In this document: in pieces, positions 45,897 to 53,975 of the stretch | How positions within the stretch are numbered: the stretch's first letter is position 1 | Layout of the letters: every line of letters starts with the position of its first letter | Source of the DNA: Natrinema salsiterrestre | GTDB taxonomy: Archaea > Halobacteriota > Halobacteria > Halobacteriales > Natrialbaceae | Assembly (NCBI RefSeq): GCF_029502005.1 | Contig: NZ_JAMQOT010000002.1 | Coordinates: forward strand, 124,001 to 188,000 | DNA: 64,000 nt | Reading direction: 5' to 3' | Made by a program: the position numbers and the translations under genes | Notes under the pieces: generated by a model | Seen by the model: the letters and a program-made list of their open reading frames with translations, nothing else | Database searches by the model: none | Told to the model about the DNA's origin: nothing

Positions 45897-46859
45897 ATGT
45901 CACTGCACACGCCCGGACTCCATCACGTCACCGCGATCGCCGGCGACCCGCAGGCGAACGCCGACTTCTACGTCGGCACGCTCGGACTCCGATTCGTGAA
46001 GAAAACGGTCAACCACGACGACACGGGCACCTATCACTTCTACTTCGGCGACGGGGAGGGCGCTCCCGGGACGAACATCACCTTCTTCCCGTGGACGGAT
46101 CAGGGCCGGGAGGGCCGATTCGGTGCCGGCCAGACGCAGACGACCGCCTACGCGATTCCGCCCGAATCGGTCGAGTACTGGTGCGACCGCCTCGAGTCCG
46201 AGGGAGTCGACGTCGAGTCGGAAACGCGATTCGACGAGACCGTCCTCCGATTCGCGGATCCGGACGGGATCGAACTCGAGCTGGTCGCGGCCGACGATGC
46301 CGAACTCGACGCCACGCCATGGGAGGACGGGCCGGTTCCGACCGACCACCAGCTGCGCGGGTTCTACAACGTCACGCTGGCCGTCGACGAGGTCGGTCCC
46401 ACCGAGACGATCCTGACCGACGTGCTCGGGTACGACCTCGAGGGGGAGACCGACGGCCGGCGTCGCTACCGGAGCGCGACCGGCGGTCCCGGCTCGATCG
46501 TCGATCTGGTCGAAACCGACGCCGGACGCGGGCGAATGGGCGTCGGAACGGTCCACCACGTCGCGTTCGTCGCCGAGAGCGTCGAGGAACAGGAACAGTG
46601 GCGCGAGGCCTACGCCGATGCGGGACTGTCCCCCTCGGAGGTCATCGACCGGACGTACTTCCAGTCGATCTACACCCGCGAACCCGGCGGGATCCTCTTC
46701 GAGATGGCGACGACCGGTCCCGGCTTTACCGAAGACGAGGCCCTCGACGAACTGGGCGAGCGGCTCGCGCTTCCGGAGTGGCTCGAGGACGAGCGCGAAC
46801 AGATCGAAGCGAAACTACCGGCGTTCGACGGCCCGCGGATCGACTCGAGCGCCGACTGA
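45897..46859 (+). CDS. Ring-cleaving dioxygenase family protein (VOC superfamily, MhqO-like)
   Basis: A 320-residue protein with two tandem glyoxalase/VOC modules. The first begins PGLHHVTAIAGDPQANADFYVGTLGLRFVKKTVN with a metal His; the second begins QLRGFYNVTLAVDEVGPTETILTDVLGYDLEGE, and later VGTVHHVAFVAESVEEQEQWR and EPGGILFEMATTGPGF carry further His and Glu ligands. The family includes hydroquinone-specific dioxygenases, but the substrate here is unknown. ATG 45897 starts MSLHTPGLHHV. It is 59 bases upstream of the PanE-like gene and may be co-transcribed. Confidence 0.88.
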   Translation: MSLHTPGLHHVTAIAGDPQANADFYVGTLGLRFVKKTVNHDDTGTYHFYFGDGEGAPGTNITFFPWTDQGREGRFGAGQTQTTAYAIPPESVEYWCDRLESEGVDVESETRFDETVLRFADPDGIELELVAADDAELDATPWEDGPVPTDHQLRGFYNVTLAVDEVGPTETILTDVLGYDLEGETDGRRRYRSATGGPGSIVDLVETDAGRGRMGVGTVHHVAFVAESVEEQEQWREAYADAGLSPSEVIDRTYFQSIYTREPGGILFEMATTGPGFTEDEALDELGERLALPEWLEDEREQIEAKLPAFDGPRIDSSAD

Positions 46860-46918
46860 CCCGTCCCGCCGGAAATCGGCCCCACAACCTCTTTGAGCGC
46901 CCTATCCGTACGACGCGT

Positions 46919-47842
46919 ATGAAATTCGCTGTCTTCGGTGCCGGCGGCGTCGGCGGCTATCTCGGTGCGCGACTCGCCGACGCGGGCCACGAGGTCCACC
47001 TCGTGGCGAGGGGCGACCACCTCGCCGCGCTCGAGGCCGACGGGATGCGCGTCGAGAGCGTCCACGGGGATACGGCGGTCGATCTGCCCGCGACCGACGA
47101 CCCGGCCGACATCGGTCCCTGTGACTACGTCCTGTTCTGCGTGAAGGCTCACGATACGAGAGACGCAGCGGCGGATCTCGAGCCCCTGCTCGGCGACGAC
47201 ACGGCCGTCGTCTCGTTCCAGAACGGCGTGGACAACGAACGGTGGCTCGCCGAGGAGATCGGCGACGAACACGTCGTCGGCGGCGTGGCCTACATCTTCT
47301 CGACCATCGGCGACCCCGGCGTCGTCGAACACACCGGCGGCCCGGCCAGATTCCTCTACGGCGAACTCGACGGCGAACGGACGGATCGGATCGAAGCGCT
47401 CGACGACGCGCTGTCCGCAAGCGAGGGAATCGACGCGGTGCTCGCGGCGGACATCGCCGTCGAGCTCTGGCGGAAGTTCGCGTTCATCTGCGCGCAGGCC
47501 GGGATGACCGCCGCGAGCCGGCTTCCGATCGGAGAGCTCCGCGAGACCGACGCGTCGTGGGCGATGTACCGCCGGATCATCGAGGAGGTCTGTACCGTCG
47601 GCAGCGCGGAAGGGATCGACCTCCCCGGCAACACCGTCGACGAGTGGCTCGCGTTCGCGCGCGATCTCGATCCGGAGATGTACTCGTCGCTGCACTACGA
47701 CCTGACCCACGACAAGCGACTGGAACTCGAGGCCCTCCACGGCTCCGTCGTTCGACACGCGGACGACGTCGGCGTCGACGTGCCGATGAACGAGGCCGTC
47801 AACGCGATTCTGCGTCCGTGGGCCGACCGAAGCGAGCGGTAG
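46919..47842 (+). CDS. 2-dehydropantoate 2-reductase family protein
   Basis: A 307-residue NADP-dependent reductase. The Rossmann motif is FGAGGVGGYLGARLADAGHEVHLVARG at the N-terminus, followed by LFCVKAHDT and VSFQNGVDNE with the NADP/substrate-binding Asn. The catalytic Lys is in WRKFAFICA, and the C-terminal helical domain has the expected length. It would make pantoate for coenzyme A if it is PanE. Paralogues with other keto substrates exist, so the reaction is likely but not certain. Confidence 0.85.
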   Translation: MKFAVFGAGGVGGYLGARLADAGHEVHLVARGDHLAALEADGMRVESVHGDTAVDLPATDDPADIGPCDYVLFCVKAHDTRDAAADLEPLLGDDTAVVSFQNGVDNERWLAEEIGDEHVVGGVAYIFSTIGDPGVVEHTGGPARFLYGELDGERTDRIEALDDALSASEGIDAVLAADIAVELWRKFAFICAQAGMTAASRLPIGELRETDASWAMYRRIIEEVCTVGSAEGIDLPGNTVDEWLAFARDLDPEMYSSLHYDLTHDKRLELEALHGSVVRHADDVGVDVPMNEAVNAILRPWADRSER

Positions 47843-47934
47843 ACACGCGCCGGTGAATCGGCGCCGGCGGGAACGACCGCGAGCGAATCGCCGGAGATCA
47901 CGCCTTTAACACGCGGCGATCCGTACGGGAGTCC

Positions 47935-49161
47935 ATGACACGATCCGAGTCGAGCGACCGCGACCGCGCGTTCCGATTCGAGTACGAGCCCGCGACAATC
48001 CGATTCGGTACCGGCTCTGTCGCCGATCTCGAGGCCGAACTCGCGAAACGGGGCCTCGAGCGCGCGCTGGTCGTTTGTGGCTCGACCGTCGGCAACACGC
48101 CCGCGGTGATCGACCCGGTCAGGACGGGACTGGGCGATCGGCTGGTCGGCGTGTTCGACGAGACGACGCCGAAAAAGCGACTCGCGACGGCGATCGACGG
48201 GCGCGAGCGGCTGCGGATGGACGACGCCGACGTACTCGTCAGTCTCGGCGGCGGCAGCAGCCTCGACGTCGCGAAAATCATCAGCACCCTCGCGGCGAGC
48301 GACCGCACGGCTCGGGAGGTGGCCGCCGAGTTCGCCGAAACGGGGACGATTTCGGTCCCCGAGGAGGGGCTGGTTCCGATCGTCGCGATCCCGACGACGC
48401 TCGCCGGTGCCGACCTCTCGACAGTCGCCGGGGTCACCGCCGCGCCCGAGTCGGGAGTGGTCGACGAGGAAATCGGTGGCGGCGTCTCCGACCCGGGACT
48501 GATGCCCGAAGCCGCGGTCTACGATCCGGACCTGGTCGCGACGACGCCCGAATCGGTGCTCGCGGGCTCGGCCATGAACGGCTTCGACAAGGGCCTCGAG
48601 ACCGTCTACGCGAGCAACGCGACGCCCGTTACCGACGCGACGGCGAGACACGGCCTCGAGAAGCTCGAGGACGGACTCCGAGCCTTCGGCGACGGCGACC
48701 GCGATACCGAGACCTTCGAGACGATCCTCGAGGGAATCGTGCTCGTCCAGTACGGCATCTCGCGACCCGGCGAGACGACGCTCTCGATCGTCCACGCGTT
48801 CGGCCACGGTCTGACGCGGACGTACGACGTCCAGCAGGGGGCCGCCCACGGCGTCGTCGTCCCCCACGTCCTCGAGTATCTCTTCGAGCAGGAGGACGTG
48901 GACGCGCGGTCGGGGCTGCTCGCGAACGCGCTCGGCGTCGACGACGCCGCGGATCACGAGGCCGCGGTCGTCGAGGCGGTGGCCGAGATCCGGGACGGGC
49001 TCGGGCTCCCGTCGCGCCTGCGGGACGTCGAGGGACCGAAACCCGAGGCGTTCACGGCGGTCGCGGAAGCGATCCTCGCCGATCCGTTCATGGCGAACGC
49101 CCCGCCGGGGCTGGATCCCACCGTCGACGAACTCGAGGGCGTCCTCGAGGCGGCGTGGTAG
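47935..49161 (+). CDS. Iron-containing alcohol dehydrogenase family protein with an altered metal site
   Basis: A 408-residue protein of the Fe-ADH/glycerol dehydrogenase-like superfamily. The NAD motif is SLGGGSSLDVAKII near residues 102-115. Metal ligands are partly conserved: an Asp in GFDKGLETVYA, then His residues in HAFGHGL and AAHGVVVPHVL. The His usually four residues after the Asp is replaced (DKGLE has Glu there), so the metal or the reaction may differ. It is not near other alcohol genes; its natural substrate is unknown. Confidence 0.82.
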   Translation: MTRSESSDRDRAFRFEYEPATIRFGTGSVADLEAELAKRGLERALVVCGSTVGNTPAVIDPVRTGLGDRLVGVFDETTPKKRLATAIDGRERLRMDDADVLVSLGGGSSLDVAKIISTLAASDRTAREVAAEFAETGTISVPEEGLVPIVAIPTTLAGADLSTVAGVTAAPESGVVDEEIGGGVSDPGLMPEAAVYDPDLVATTPESVLAGSAMNGFDKGLETVYASNATPVTDATARHGLEKLEDGLRAFGDGDRDTETFETILEGIVLVQYGISRPGETTLSIVHAFGHGLTRTYDVQQGAAHGVVVPHVLEYLFEQEDVDARSGLLANALGVDDAADHEAAVVEAVAEIRDGLGLPSRLRDVEGPKPEAFTAVAEAILADPFMANAPPGLDPTVDELEGVLEAAW

Positions 49162-49170
49162 CCCGGTAGC

Positions 49171-49659
49171 TCAGCCGTCGCCCCCGCCGGTCGGTGGTTC
49201 GGTCTCGACGGCCGTCGGCGGGTCGGCCCCGCGCCGCGGCGGCTCGAGACCGGGGTGAAGCGGCGAGCAGAGCCTGACGAGGTAGATCAGCAGGACCGTT
49301 CCGCCGGCGGTGAGGACGAACAGGACCGTTTGATCGGCGACGTGAATGGCCCTGAGAACGGTGAAACCGAACCCGCCGGCCAGGAGGGAGACGACCTGCC
49401 CGATGGAGACCCACTCGGGAATCCGCTCGACGACCGCGGTTCGATAGGAGGTCGCGTAGAGGAAGCCACACTAGACGCCGAGGATCGCCGCCGGCCGGTT
49501 CTCGGCGACCCGGGGAAGCCCCGCATCGAAATGGACGTATACGGCGAGCGCCGGGAGGCAGATACCCAGCGCGACGAGTTCGCCGCGGCGTCCCTCCGGT
49601 GACTGCCAGCCTCCGTCCTCGTCTCGAAACCACTCGAGCAGCCGATGCCGGCGGGCCAT
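49171..49659 (-). pseudogene. Membrane protein gene interrupted by an in-frame amber codon
   Basis: From ATG 49659 the frame reads 62 residues (MARRHRLLEWFRDEDGGWQ and a hydrophobic helix LGICLPALAVYVHFD), meets TAG at 49471-49473, then continues without another stop for 99 codons to TGA at 49171-49173. The continuation begins CGFLYATSYRTAVVERIPEW and has two further hydrophobic helices and a Pro/Glu tail. The two halves look like one three-to-four-helix membrane protein broken by a single nonsense codon. A sequencing error or read-through are alternatives. Family unknown. Confidence 0.65.
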
Positions 49660-49739
49660 CGAAATTCGATTCACTCCTCGGAAACGTGAATCTTTTTATC
49701 GGATTCCGACTGCTTCCGAGTCAGGACGGCGCTCGAGGG

Positions 49740-50042
49740 TCACCGCGACGGCGCGTCGAGATCGAAGCGTTCGGCGACGGCCCGAGCAGCCTCGTCCTCA
49801 CTGTTCGCGGGCCGTTCGAACGCCGCTTCCGTCGATTCGAGGAGGTCGTCGATGATGTCGTCGGCCAGTCGCTCGAGTCGGTCGCGGTCGGCGGCCGTGA
49901 GGTCGCGCTGGGAATCGATCCGCGAGAGCGCCTCCTCGAGTTCGTCGCGTTTGACGGCCTCTGCTCGCCGGCGGAGCCGACACTCCACGGTCCGGGCATC
50001 GAGCTCGGACGCCGTCGGCGGCCCGTCCCGCTCGGTGAACAC
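49740..50042 (-). CDS. Stand-alone protein resembling the glutamyl-tRNA reductase (HemA) C-terminal dimerisation domain
   Basis: GTG 50042 starts a 100-residue helical protein (MFTERDGPPTASELDARTVECRLRRRAEAV). The remainder, KRDELEEALSRID, DLTAADRDRLERLADDIIDDLLESTEAAFERPANSEDEAARAVAERFDL, has the helix-turn-helix spacing of the HemA dimerisation domain, where a Leu-rich helix and a DxIxxLLxxP-like element end the enzyme. The conserved Pro after DLL is replaced (LLEST). No catalytic or NADPH domain is present. It lies 143 bases downstream of queC. The homology is by eye only. Confidence 0.5.
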   Translation of the reverse strand: MFTERDGPPTASELDARTVECRLRRRAEAVKRDELEEALSRIDSQRDLTAADRDRLERLADDIIDDLLESTEAAFERPANSEDEAARAVAERFDLDAPSR

Positions 50043-50184
50043 GTTCGGCGATGTGAGCGATACCGACGAAGGGGCGCTTCCGAATCGGTTCGCCCCTCGG
50101 GGTCTCGAGCCTCGAGGTACTGCGAGTCGGCCGCGAAGGAACCGGCGTTTGGACGCGAAAACCGATCCCTCGGGGCGCGACTCG

Positions 50185-50925
50185 CTACGCGTCGTCGACG
50201 TACGACGGCCGCTCGGCGTACTCGATCGGATCGCGGACGCCGATGTTCTGGAACGCCTGCAGGCGGAACGCACAGGCGTCGCAGGTGCCACAGGCGGGCT
50301 CGTTCTCGCGGTAGCAACTCCAGGTGTGTTCGTAGGGGACTTCGAGGTCCACCCCGCGGTCGGCGATGTCGGTCTTCGACCATTCGACGAAGGGCGCTTC
50401 GATCGCGATCTCGGTCTCGGGCTTCGTCCCGACGTCGACCACTCGTTCGAAGGCGTCGAAGAATTCGGGACGGCAGTCGGGATATCCCGAGAAGTCCTCG
50501 CTGTGTGCGCCGATGAAGACGGCCTCGCAGTCGTTGGCCTCGGCGTAGGAGACCGCCATCGAGAGCAGGTTCGCGTTCCGGAACGGGACGTAGGAGGTGG
50601 GAATCTCGTCGCTCTCCATGTCGGCGTCGGCGACGGCCATCTCGTCGTCGGTCAGGCTCGAGGCACCGATCGCCGAGAGGTGTCCCGTCTCGATTCGCAG
50701 GAAATCGGCGGCGTCGAAGTGATCGGCGAGGCGGCGGGCGCACTCGAGTTCGCGGTCCTCGGTGCGCTGGCCGTAGGAGGTGTGAAGGCAATAGAGCTCG
50801 TAGCCCCGGTCGCGGGCCTCGGCGGCGGCGGTGGCGCTGTCCATCCCCCCCGACAGGAGGACGACGGCGCGCTTGGAAGTCGATGCGTCGGTCGCGGAAT
50901 CGGTGGTCGTGGTGGTTTCGGTCAT
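50185..50925 (-). CDS. queC: 7-cyano-7-deazaguanine (preQ0) synthase
   Basis: A 246-residue ATP-dependent enzyme that turns 7-carboxy-7-deazaguanine into preQ0, the precursor of archaeosine in tRNA. The N-terminal ATP-pyrophosphatase loop is VVLLSGGMDSATAAAEAR near residue 20; the zinc cysteines are in the C-terminal SCYRENEPACGTCDACAFRLQAF. ATG 50925 begins a short Thr-rich leader. It is the third gene of queD-queE-queC, 17 bases after the queE stop. Confidence 0.95.
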   Translation of the reverse strand: MTETTTTTDSATDASTSKRAVVLLSGGMDSATAAAEARDRGYELYCLHTSYGQRTEDRELECARRLADHFDAADFLRIETGHLSAIGASSLTDDEMAVADADMESDEIPTSYVPFRNANLLSMAVSYAEANDCEAVFIGAHSEDFSGYPDCRPEFFDAFERVVDVGTKPETEIAIEAPFVEWSKTDIADRGVDLEVPYEHTWSCYRENEPACGTCDACAFRLQAFQNIGVRDPIEYAERPSYVDDA

Positions 50926-50942
50926 CGTGGATCGAGCGGTGA

Positions 50943-51746
50943 TTACGTCTCGGGCGCGTCGTTCCAGAGGTCGACGTGGAGCCGCGGCGTGTACCGGAAG
51001 CCGTACTCCATCGCCAGCTCGGCGACGCGGGTGCGCGTCTCCGCGAGGCGCTCCCGGGTCGCTCCCTCGGGCATCAACAGGACGTCGTCGTCCCTGACCG
51101 GACCGTCGGCGGCGTCGCGGAGGTCCGCGAGCAGGTCGAGGATCTCCGGCATGTCTCCGTCGTCGGTCACGACGAACTTCAGCTGGAACTCGTAGTCCTC
51201 GACCAGCCGAGCGAGCGAGTCCGTGTCGATTCGGTCGCGCTCGTGGCGTTCTTCCCACTCGCCCTCGCCCGTCGGATCTCGGTCCGGCGTCGGCGTGCTG
51301 CTCGCTAACTTCGGGCTCACGGAGGCGAGATCGATGGGCGCGTCCCGGTAGATCGTGCCGTTGGTCTCGACGGTCGTGTGATACCCGCGGTCGTCGAGGG
51401 CCTCGAGCAGGCCGACGCTCTCCTCGTGGAGCAGCGGCTCCCCGCCGGTGAGGACCACGTGATCGGCGTCGTGGGACTCGATCTCGGCGAGGATGTCCTC
51501 GAGGTCCAGCCAGGCGTGGGTCGGTTCCCAGGAGGTGTGATACGAGTCGCAGAACCAACACCGGAGGTTGCAGCCGCTCGTGCGGACGAACACCGACGGC
51601 ACGCCGGCGAGGGTTCCCTCGCCCTGCAGGGAGTAGAACAGTTCGTTGATCGGTAGTCCGTCCGTCGGTTCCGCACCCTCGTCTTCGGTTCCGGCGGTCT
51701 CGGAAGCGGCTCCGGGCCCGCGATCGACCGAATCGGAGACGGGCAT
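50943..51746 (-). CDS. queE: 7-carboxy-7-deazaguanine synthase
   Basis: A 267-residue radical-SAM enzyme that rearranges 6-carboxytetrahydropterin to 7-carboxy-7-deazaguanine. The [4Fe-4S] cysteines are Cys59, Cys63 and Cys66 in CNLRCWFCDS, with GGEPLLHEE and ETNGTIY as SAM-binding elements. The upstream FYSLQGEGTLAG is diagnostic for QueE. An acidic 28-residue head precedes the core. It starts one base after the queD stop. Confidence 0.95.
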   Translation of the reverse strand: MPVSDSVDRGPGAASETAGTEDEGAEPTDGLPINELFYSLQGEGTLAGVPSVFVRTSGCNLRCWFCDSYHTSWEPTHAWLDLEDILAEIESHDADHVVLTGGEPLLHEESVGLLEALDDRGYHTTVETNGTIYRDAPIDLASVSPKLASSTPTPDRDPTGEGEWEERHERDRIDTDSLARLVEDYEFQLKFVVTDDGDMPEILDLLADLRDAADGPVRDDDVLLMPEGATRERLAETRTRVAELAMEYGFRYTPRLHVDLWNDAPET

Positions 51747-51747
51747 C

Positions 51748-52236
51748 TCAGACCTCGCTCCCGCCGCAGAGTTCGCTCGTCTCGCTGACCTGGACTGCGA
51801 CGTCGGTGACCGTCTCGGGGAGGGCCGCCTCGAGTTTCCGCTCCAGGAGCACGCTCATCACTTCGGCCGTCGGCGGGTGCTCGAGGACGACCACGCCGTC
51901 GTCGTCACCGGCCGCTTCGAAGGCGTCGACGAGGGGATCGGTGTCCTCGAGCAGGAACATGTGGTCCCACTCGGAGATCACGTCAGTAATATCTCCTTTG
52001 TCCGCGATCCACCCTTCCTCCGTCAGTTCGCCCGCGACGGTGACGGCGATCTCGTAGTTGTGACCGTGGGGGCGCGAACACTTGCCGTCGTGGTGCTGGA
52101 TCCGATGGCCAGCGCTGATCCGTATCGGTCGGTCGCGTCCGACGTGGAGGACGCGCCGGGTTCCGACCACCGAGTCGTCGACGGAACCGCCGTCGACTGC
52201 CTCTTCGGTCGCTCGGCTTCCGATGGGTTGAGTCAT
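51748..52236 (-). CDS. queD: 6-carboxytetrahydropterin synthase family protein
   Basis: A 162-residue PTPS-fold enzyme making 6-carboxytetrahydropterin from dihydroneopterin triphosphate. The zinc histidines are His44 (SAGHRIQHH) and the pair His57 and His59 (RPHGHNYEI), with catalytic Cys53 in GKCSRPHGH and GDITDVISEWDHMFLLEDTDP downstream. An N-terminal extension of about 25 acidic residues is present. First gene of the preQ0 operon; transcription is expected to start almost at ATG 52236 within two palindromes. Confidence 0.93.
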   Translation of the reverse strand: MTQPIGSRATEEAVDGGSVDDSVVGTRRVLHVGRDRPIRISAGHRIQHHDGKCSRPHGHNYEIAVTVAGELTEEGWIADKGDITDVISEWDHMFLLEDTDPLVDAFEAAGDDDGVVVLEHPPTAEVMSVLLERKLEAALPETVTDVAVQVSETSELCGGSEV

Positions 52237-52260
52237 ACTCGAGTATTCTTTCGAGAATAC
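52235..52260 (-). promoter_or_regulatory. Overlapping palindromes over the queD start
   Basis: ATACTCGAGTAT (52235-52246) is a perfect palindrome that includes two bases of the start codon; GTATTCT-TTCG-AGAATAC (52243-52260) is a 7+7 inverted repeat next to the TATA element TTTTAA (52261-52266). A repressor bound here would cover the transcription start. Confidence 0.6.
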
Positions 52261-52452
52261 TTAAAACTGGAGGATCGAGCACGGGGATGTCCGGGCCGAG
52301 TCGATCAGTCCTGCCGGGTCGGGTCGATGGCGTTTCGGTTCGTGCGGGGGCATCTCGCGCCAGAATCAGCTGGGTGGTGCAGTTCGTTCGAACACGACTT
52401 CGACCGACGACGACCGTATGGAAGAGCGGCCACGCGGGGCTCGGATTCGGAC

Positions 52453-52809
52453 TCAATCCTCGAGTTGATCCTGTAGCCTGTTCTTGGCCTCGGTGCGGCG
52501 TTTCCGCGAGAACGTGGGGACCTCGTCTGAAAAGTCGATTTCGATCTTATCGAGCGTTCGTCGATAGATATTCGTTCGTCGGCCCTCGTCGGAGAGCTGG
52601 CGACCTTCGCAGGTCAACAGGCCGGCGTCGACGAGTTCTTCGATCCGGCGATAGCAGGTCGCGATCGGGATCTCGATATCGTCGCTCAGCGCCTGTGCCG
52701 ACTTCGGCGTTCCAGCCGCACAGAGGATCTCTGCGCTGTATTTACTGCCCAATGCAGAGAGAACCGTCGCCGAATCCGCGTCGTCGTTTTCTGTCCGACT
52801 CCGAGACAT
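52453..52809 (-). CDS. Winged-helix transcriptional regulator (ArsR-like)
   Basis: A 118-residue DNA-binding protein. The helix-turn-helix core is VLSALGSKYSAEILCAAGTPKSAQALSDDIEIPIATCYRRIEELVDAGLLTCEGRQLSDEGRRTNIYRR (about 16-83), a winged helix with a wing strand. The tail is basic and helical (KRRTEAKNRLQDQLED). A Cys pair (C30 and C52) might sense metal or redox, but this is speculative. Two GGTAAC elements in its upstream region, 27 bases apart, could be autoregulatory. It is divergent from the CinA-type gene. Confidence 0.82.
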   Translation of the reverse strand: MSRSRTENDDADSATVLSALGSKYSAEILCAAGTPKSAQALSDDIEIPIATCYRRIEELVDAGLLTCEGRQLSDEGRRTNIYRRTLDKIEIDFSDEVPTFSRKRRTEAKNRLQDQLED

Positions 52810-52993
52810 ACTGTCTCCGTTACCAATTATCAGAATTGAATCTTATGGTTACCGAGAGTACTACTTTATATGATAGTCCGGCAAAAATGATAATATATCT
52901 GATGGATAGATCGGCGGCCGGAGACTGTGACGGAATCGGAGCGACACCACCGATGGCGAGACGCATTTGAGGTCCCGGCTCGAACGAATCGGT

Positions 52994-53677
52994 ATGAACG
53001 TCGCGGTCGTGACTGTCGGGGACGAACTGCTCGCCGGGCGAACCACGGATACGAACGCCACGTGGCTCTGCGAACGGCTCGCCGATCGCGGCGTCACCGT
53101 CGAACGCGTGACCACCGTCCCGGATCGAGTCGCCGACATCGCTCGCGTCGTCAACGAGTACCGCGCCGAGTACGACGCCGTCATCGTCACCGGCGGGCTC
53201 GGGCCGACCCACGACGACGTCACCATGGACGGCGTCGCGGCCGCACTCGGTCGATCAGTCGAAGAACACGACGCTGCCCTCGCCTGGCTCGAGGAGGACG
53301 GCTACACCCGCGACGACCTCGCATCGGGGACGGCGGACCTGCCGGCGGGCGCGCGAGCGTTGCACAACGAGGCGGGCGTCGCGCCCGGTGCGGCCCTCGA
53401 GGGCGTCTACGTGCTCCCCGGCGTCCCCTCGGAGATGAAAGCGATGTTCGAGTCGATCGCCGCGGAGTTCACCGGCACCGCGACCTATCGGGACGCGGTC
53501 GTCGCCGACGAGCCCGAAAGTGCGCTGCTCGATCGGATCGCCGAACTCCGCGAGCGGTTCGACGTCTCGGTCGGAAGCTATCCGGGCGAGTCGGTCCGGA
53601 TCGAACTCGAGGGACCCGACGAGGCGACCGTCGCGGAGGCGGCCGTCTGGCTCCGAGAGCGAGTCGAATCTCCGTGA
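52994..53677 (+). CDS. CinA-like molybdopterin-binding domain protein
   Basis: A 227-residue cytosolic protein made only of the N-terminal CinA/MoaB-like domain. It begins MNVAVVTVGDELLAGRTTDTNATWLCERLADRG, contains TGGLGPTHDDVTMDGVAAALGR with the family TGGLGPT.DD motif, and YVLPGVPSEMKAMFES. In bacteria this domain is an ADP-ribose pyrophosphatase linked to nicotinamide nucleotide salvage; here the C-terminal deamidase domain is absent. ATG 52994 gives the standard start. Confidence 0.9.
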   Translation: MNVAVVTVGDELLAGRTTDTNATWLCERLADRGVTVERVTTVPDRVADIARVVNEYRAEYDAVIVTGGLGPTHDDVTMDGVAAALGRSVEEHDAALAWLEEDGYTRDDLASGTADLPAGARALHNEAGVAPGAALEGVYVLPGVPSEMKAMFESIAAEFTGTATYRDAVVADEPESALLDRIAELRERFDVSVGSYPGESVRIELEGPDEATVAEAAVWLRERVESP

Positions 53678-53687
53678 CGAAGGTCGC

Positions 53688-53816
53688 TCAGCGGTAGAGC
53701 GAGGCCGCCCAGGCCGTCGTCACCGCCACCGCGAGGAGGAGCGTCCCCCAGCCGACGGCGCTCATCGGCAACTCCGTTTCCGTCGCGAGAACCGCAGCGT
53801 CGATCAATTCGTTCAT
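53688..53816 (-). CDS. 42-residue single-helix membrane protein
   Basis: ATG 53816 to TGA at 53688 encodes 42 residues: a short acidic leader (MNELIDAAVLATETELP) and one hydrophobic helix (WGTLLLAVAVTTAWAASL) ending YR. It is convergent with the CinA-type gene, 10 bases away. Coding-like composition and the clean membrane helix support it. The function is unknown. Confidence 0.55.
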   Translation of the reverse strand: MNELIDAAVLATETELPMSAVGWGTLLLAVAVTTAWAASLYR

Positions 53817-53975
53817 ACCCGGCGATCGGTTCGCGTCCCTCTTAATCTTTCAGAAACCGAGCGAGTCGCCTGCAGACCCGACCCCGGTCGACGACGAGTC
53901 GATCGCGCGTTCGGGAGCCGAGACCCGCGAACGCGCTGCGATACGGCTTTGCCACTGGCGTCCCCATATCGCGCC

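Noticed and set aside
49471-49473. Pyrrolysine-type reading of the TAG codon
   Set aside because: There is no methylamine methyltransferase context and no Pyl gene in the window; a broken gene is simpler.
52235-52260. A preQ1 riboswitch before queD
   Set aside because: The TATA box lies directly beside the palindromes, so little or no leader RNA exists; known preQ1 riboswitches are bacterial.
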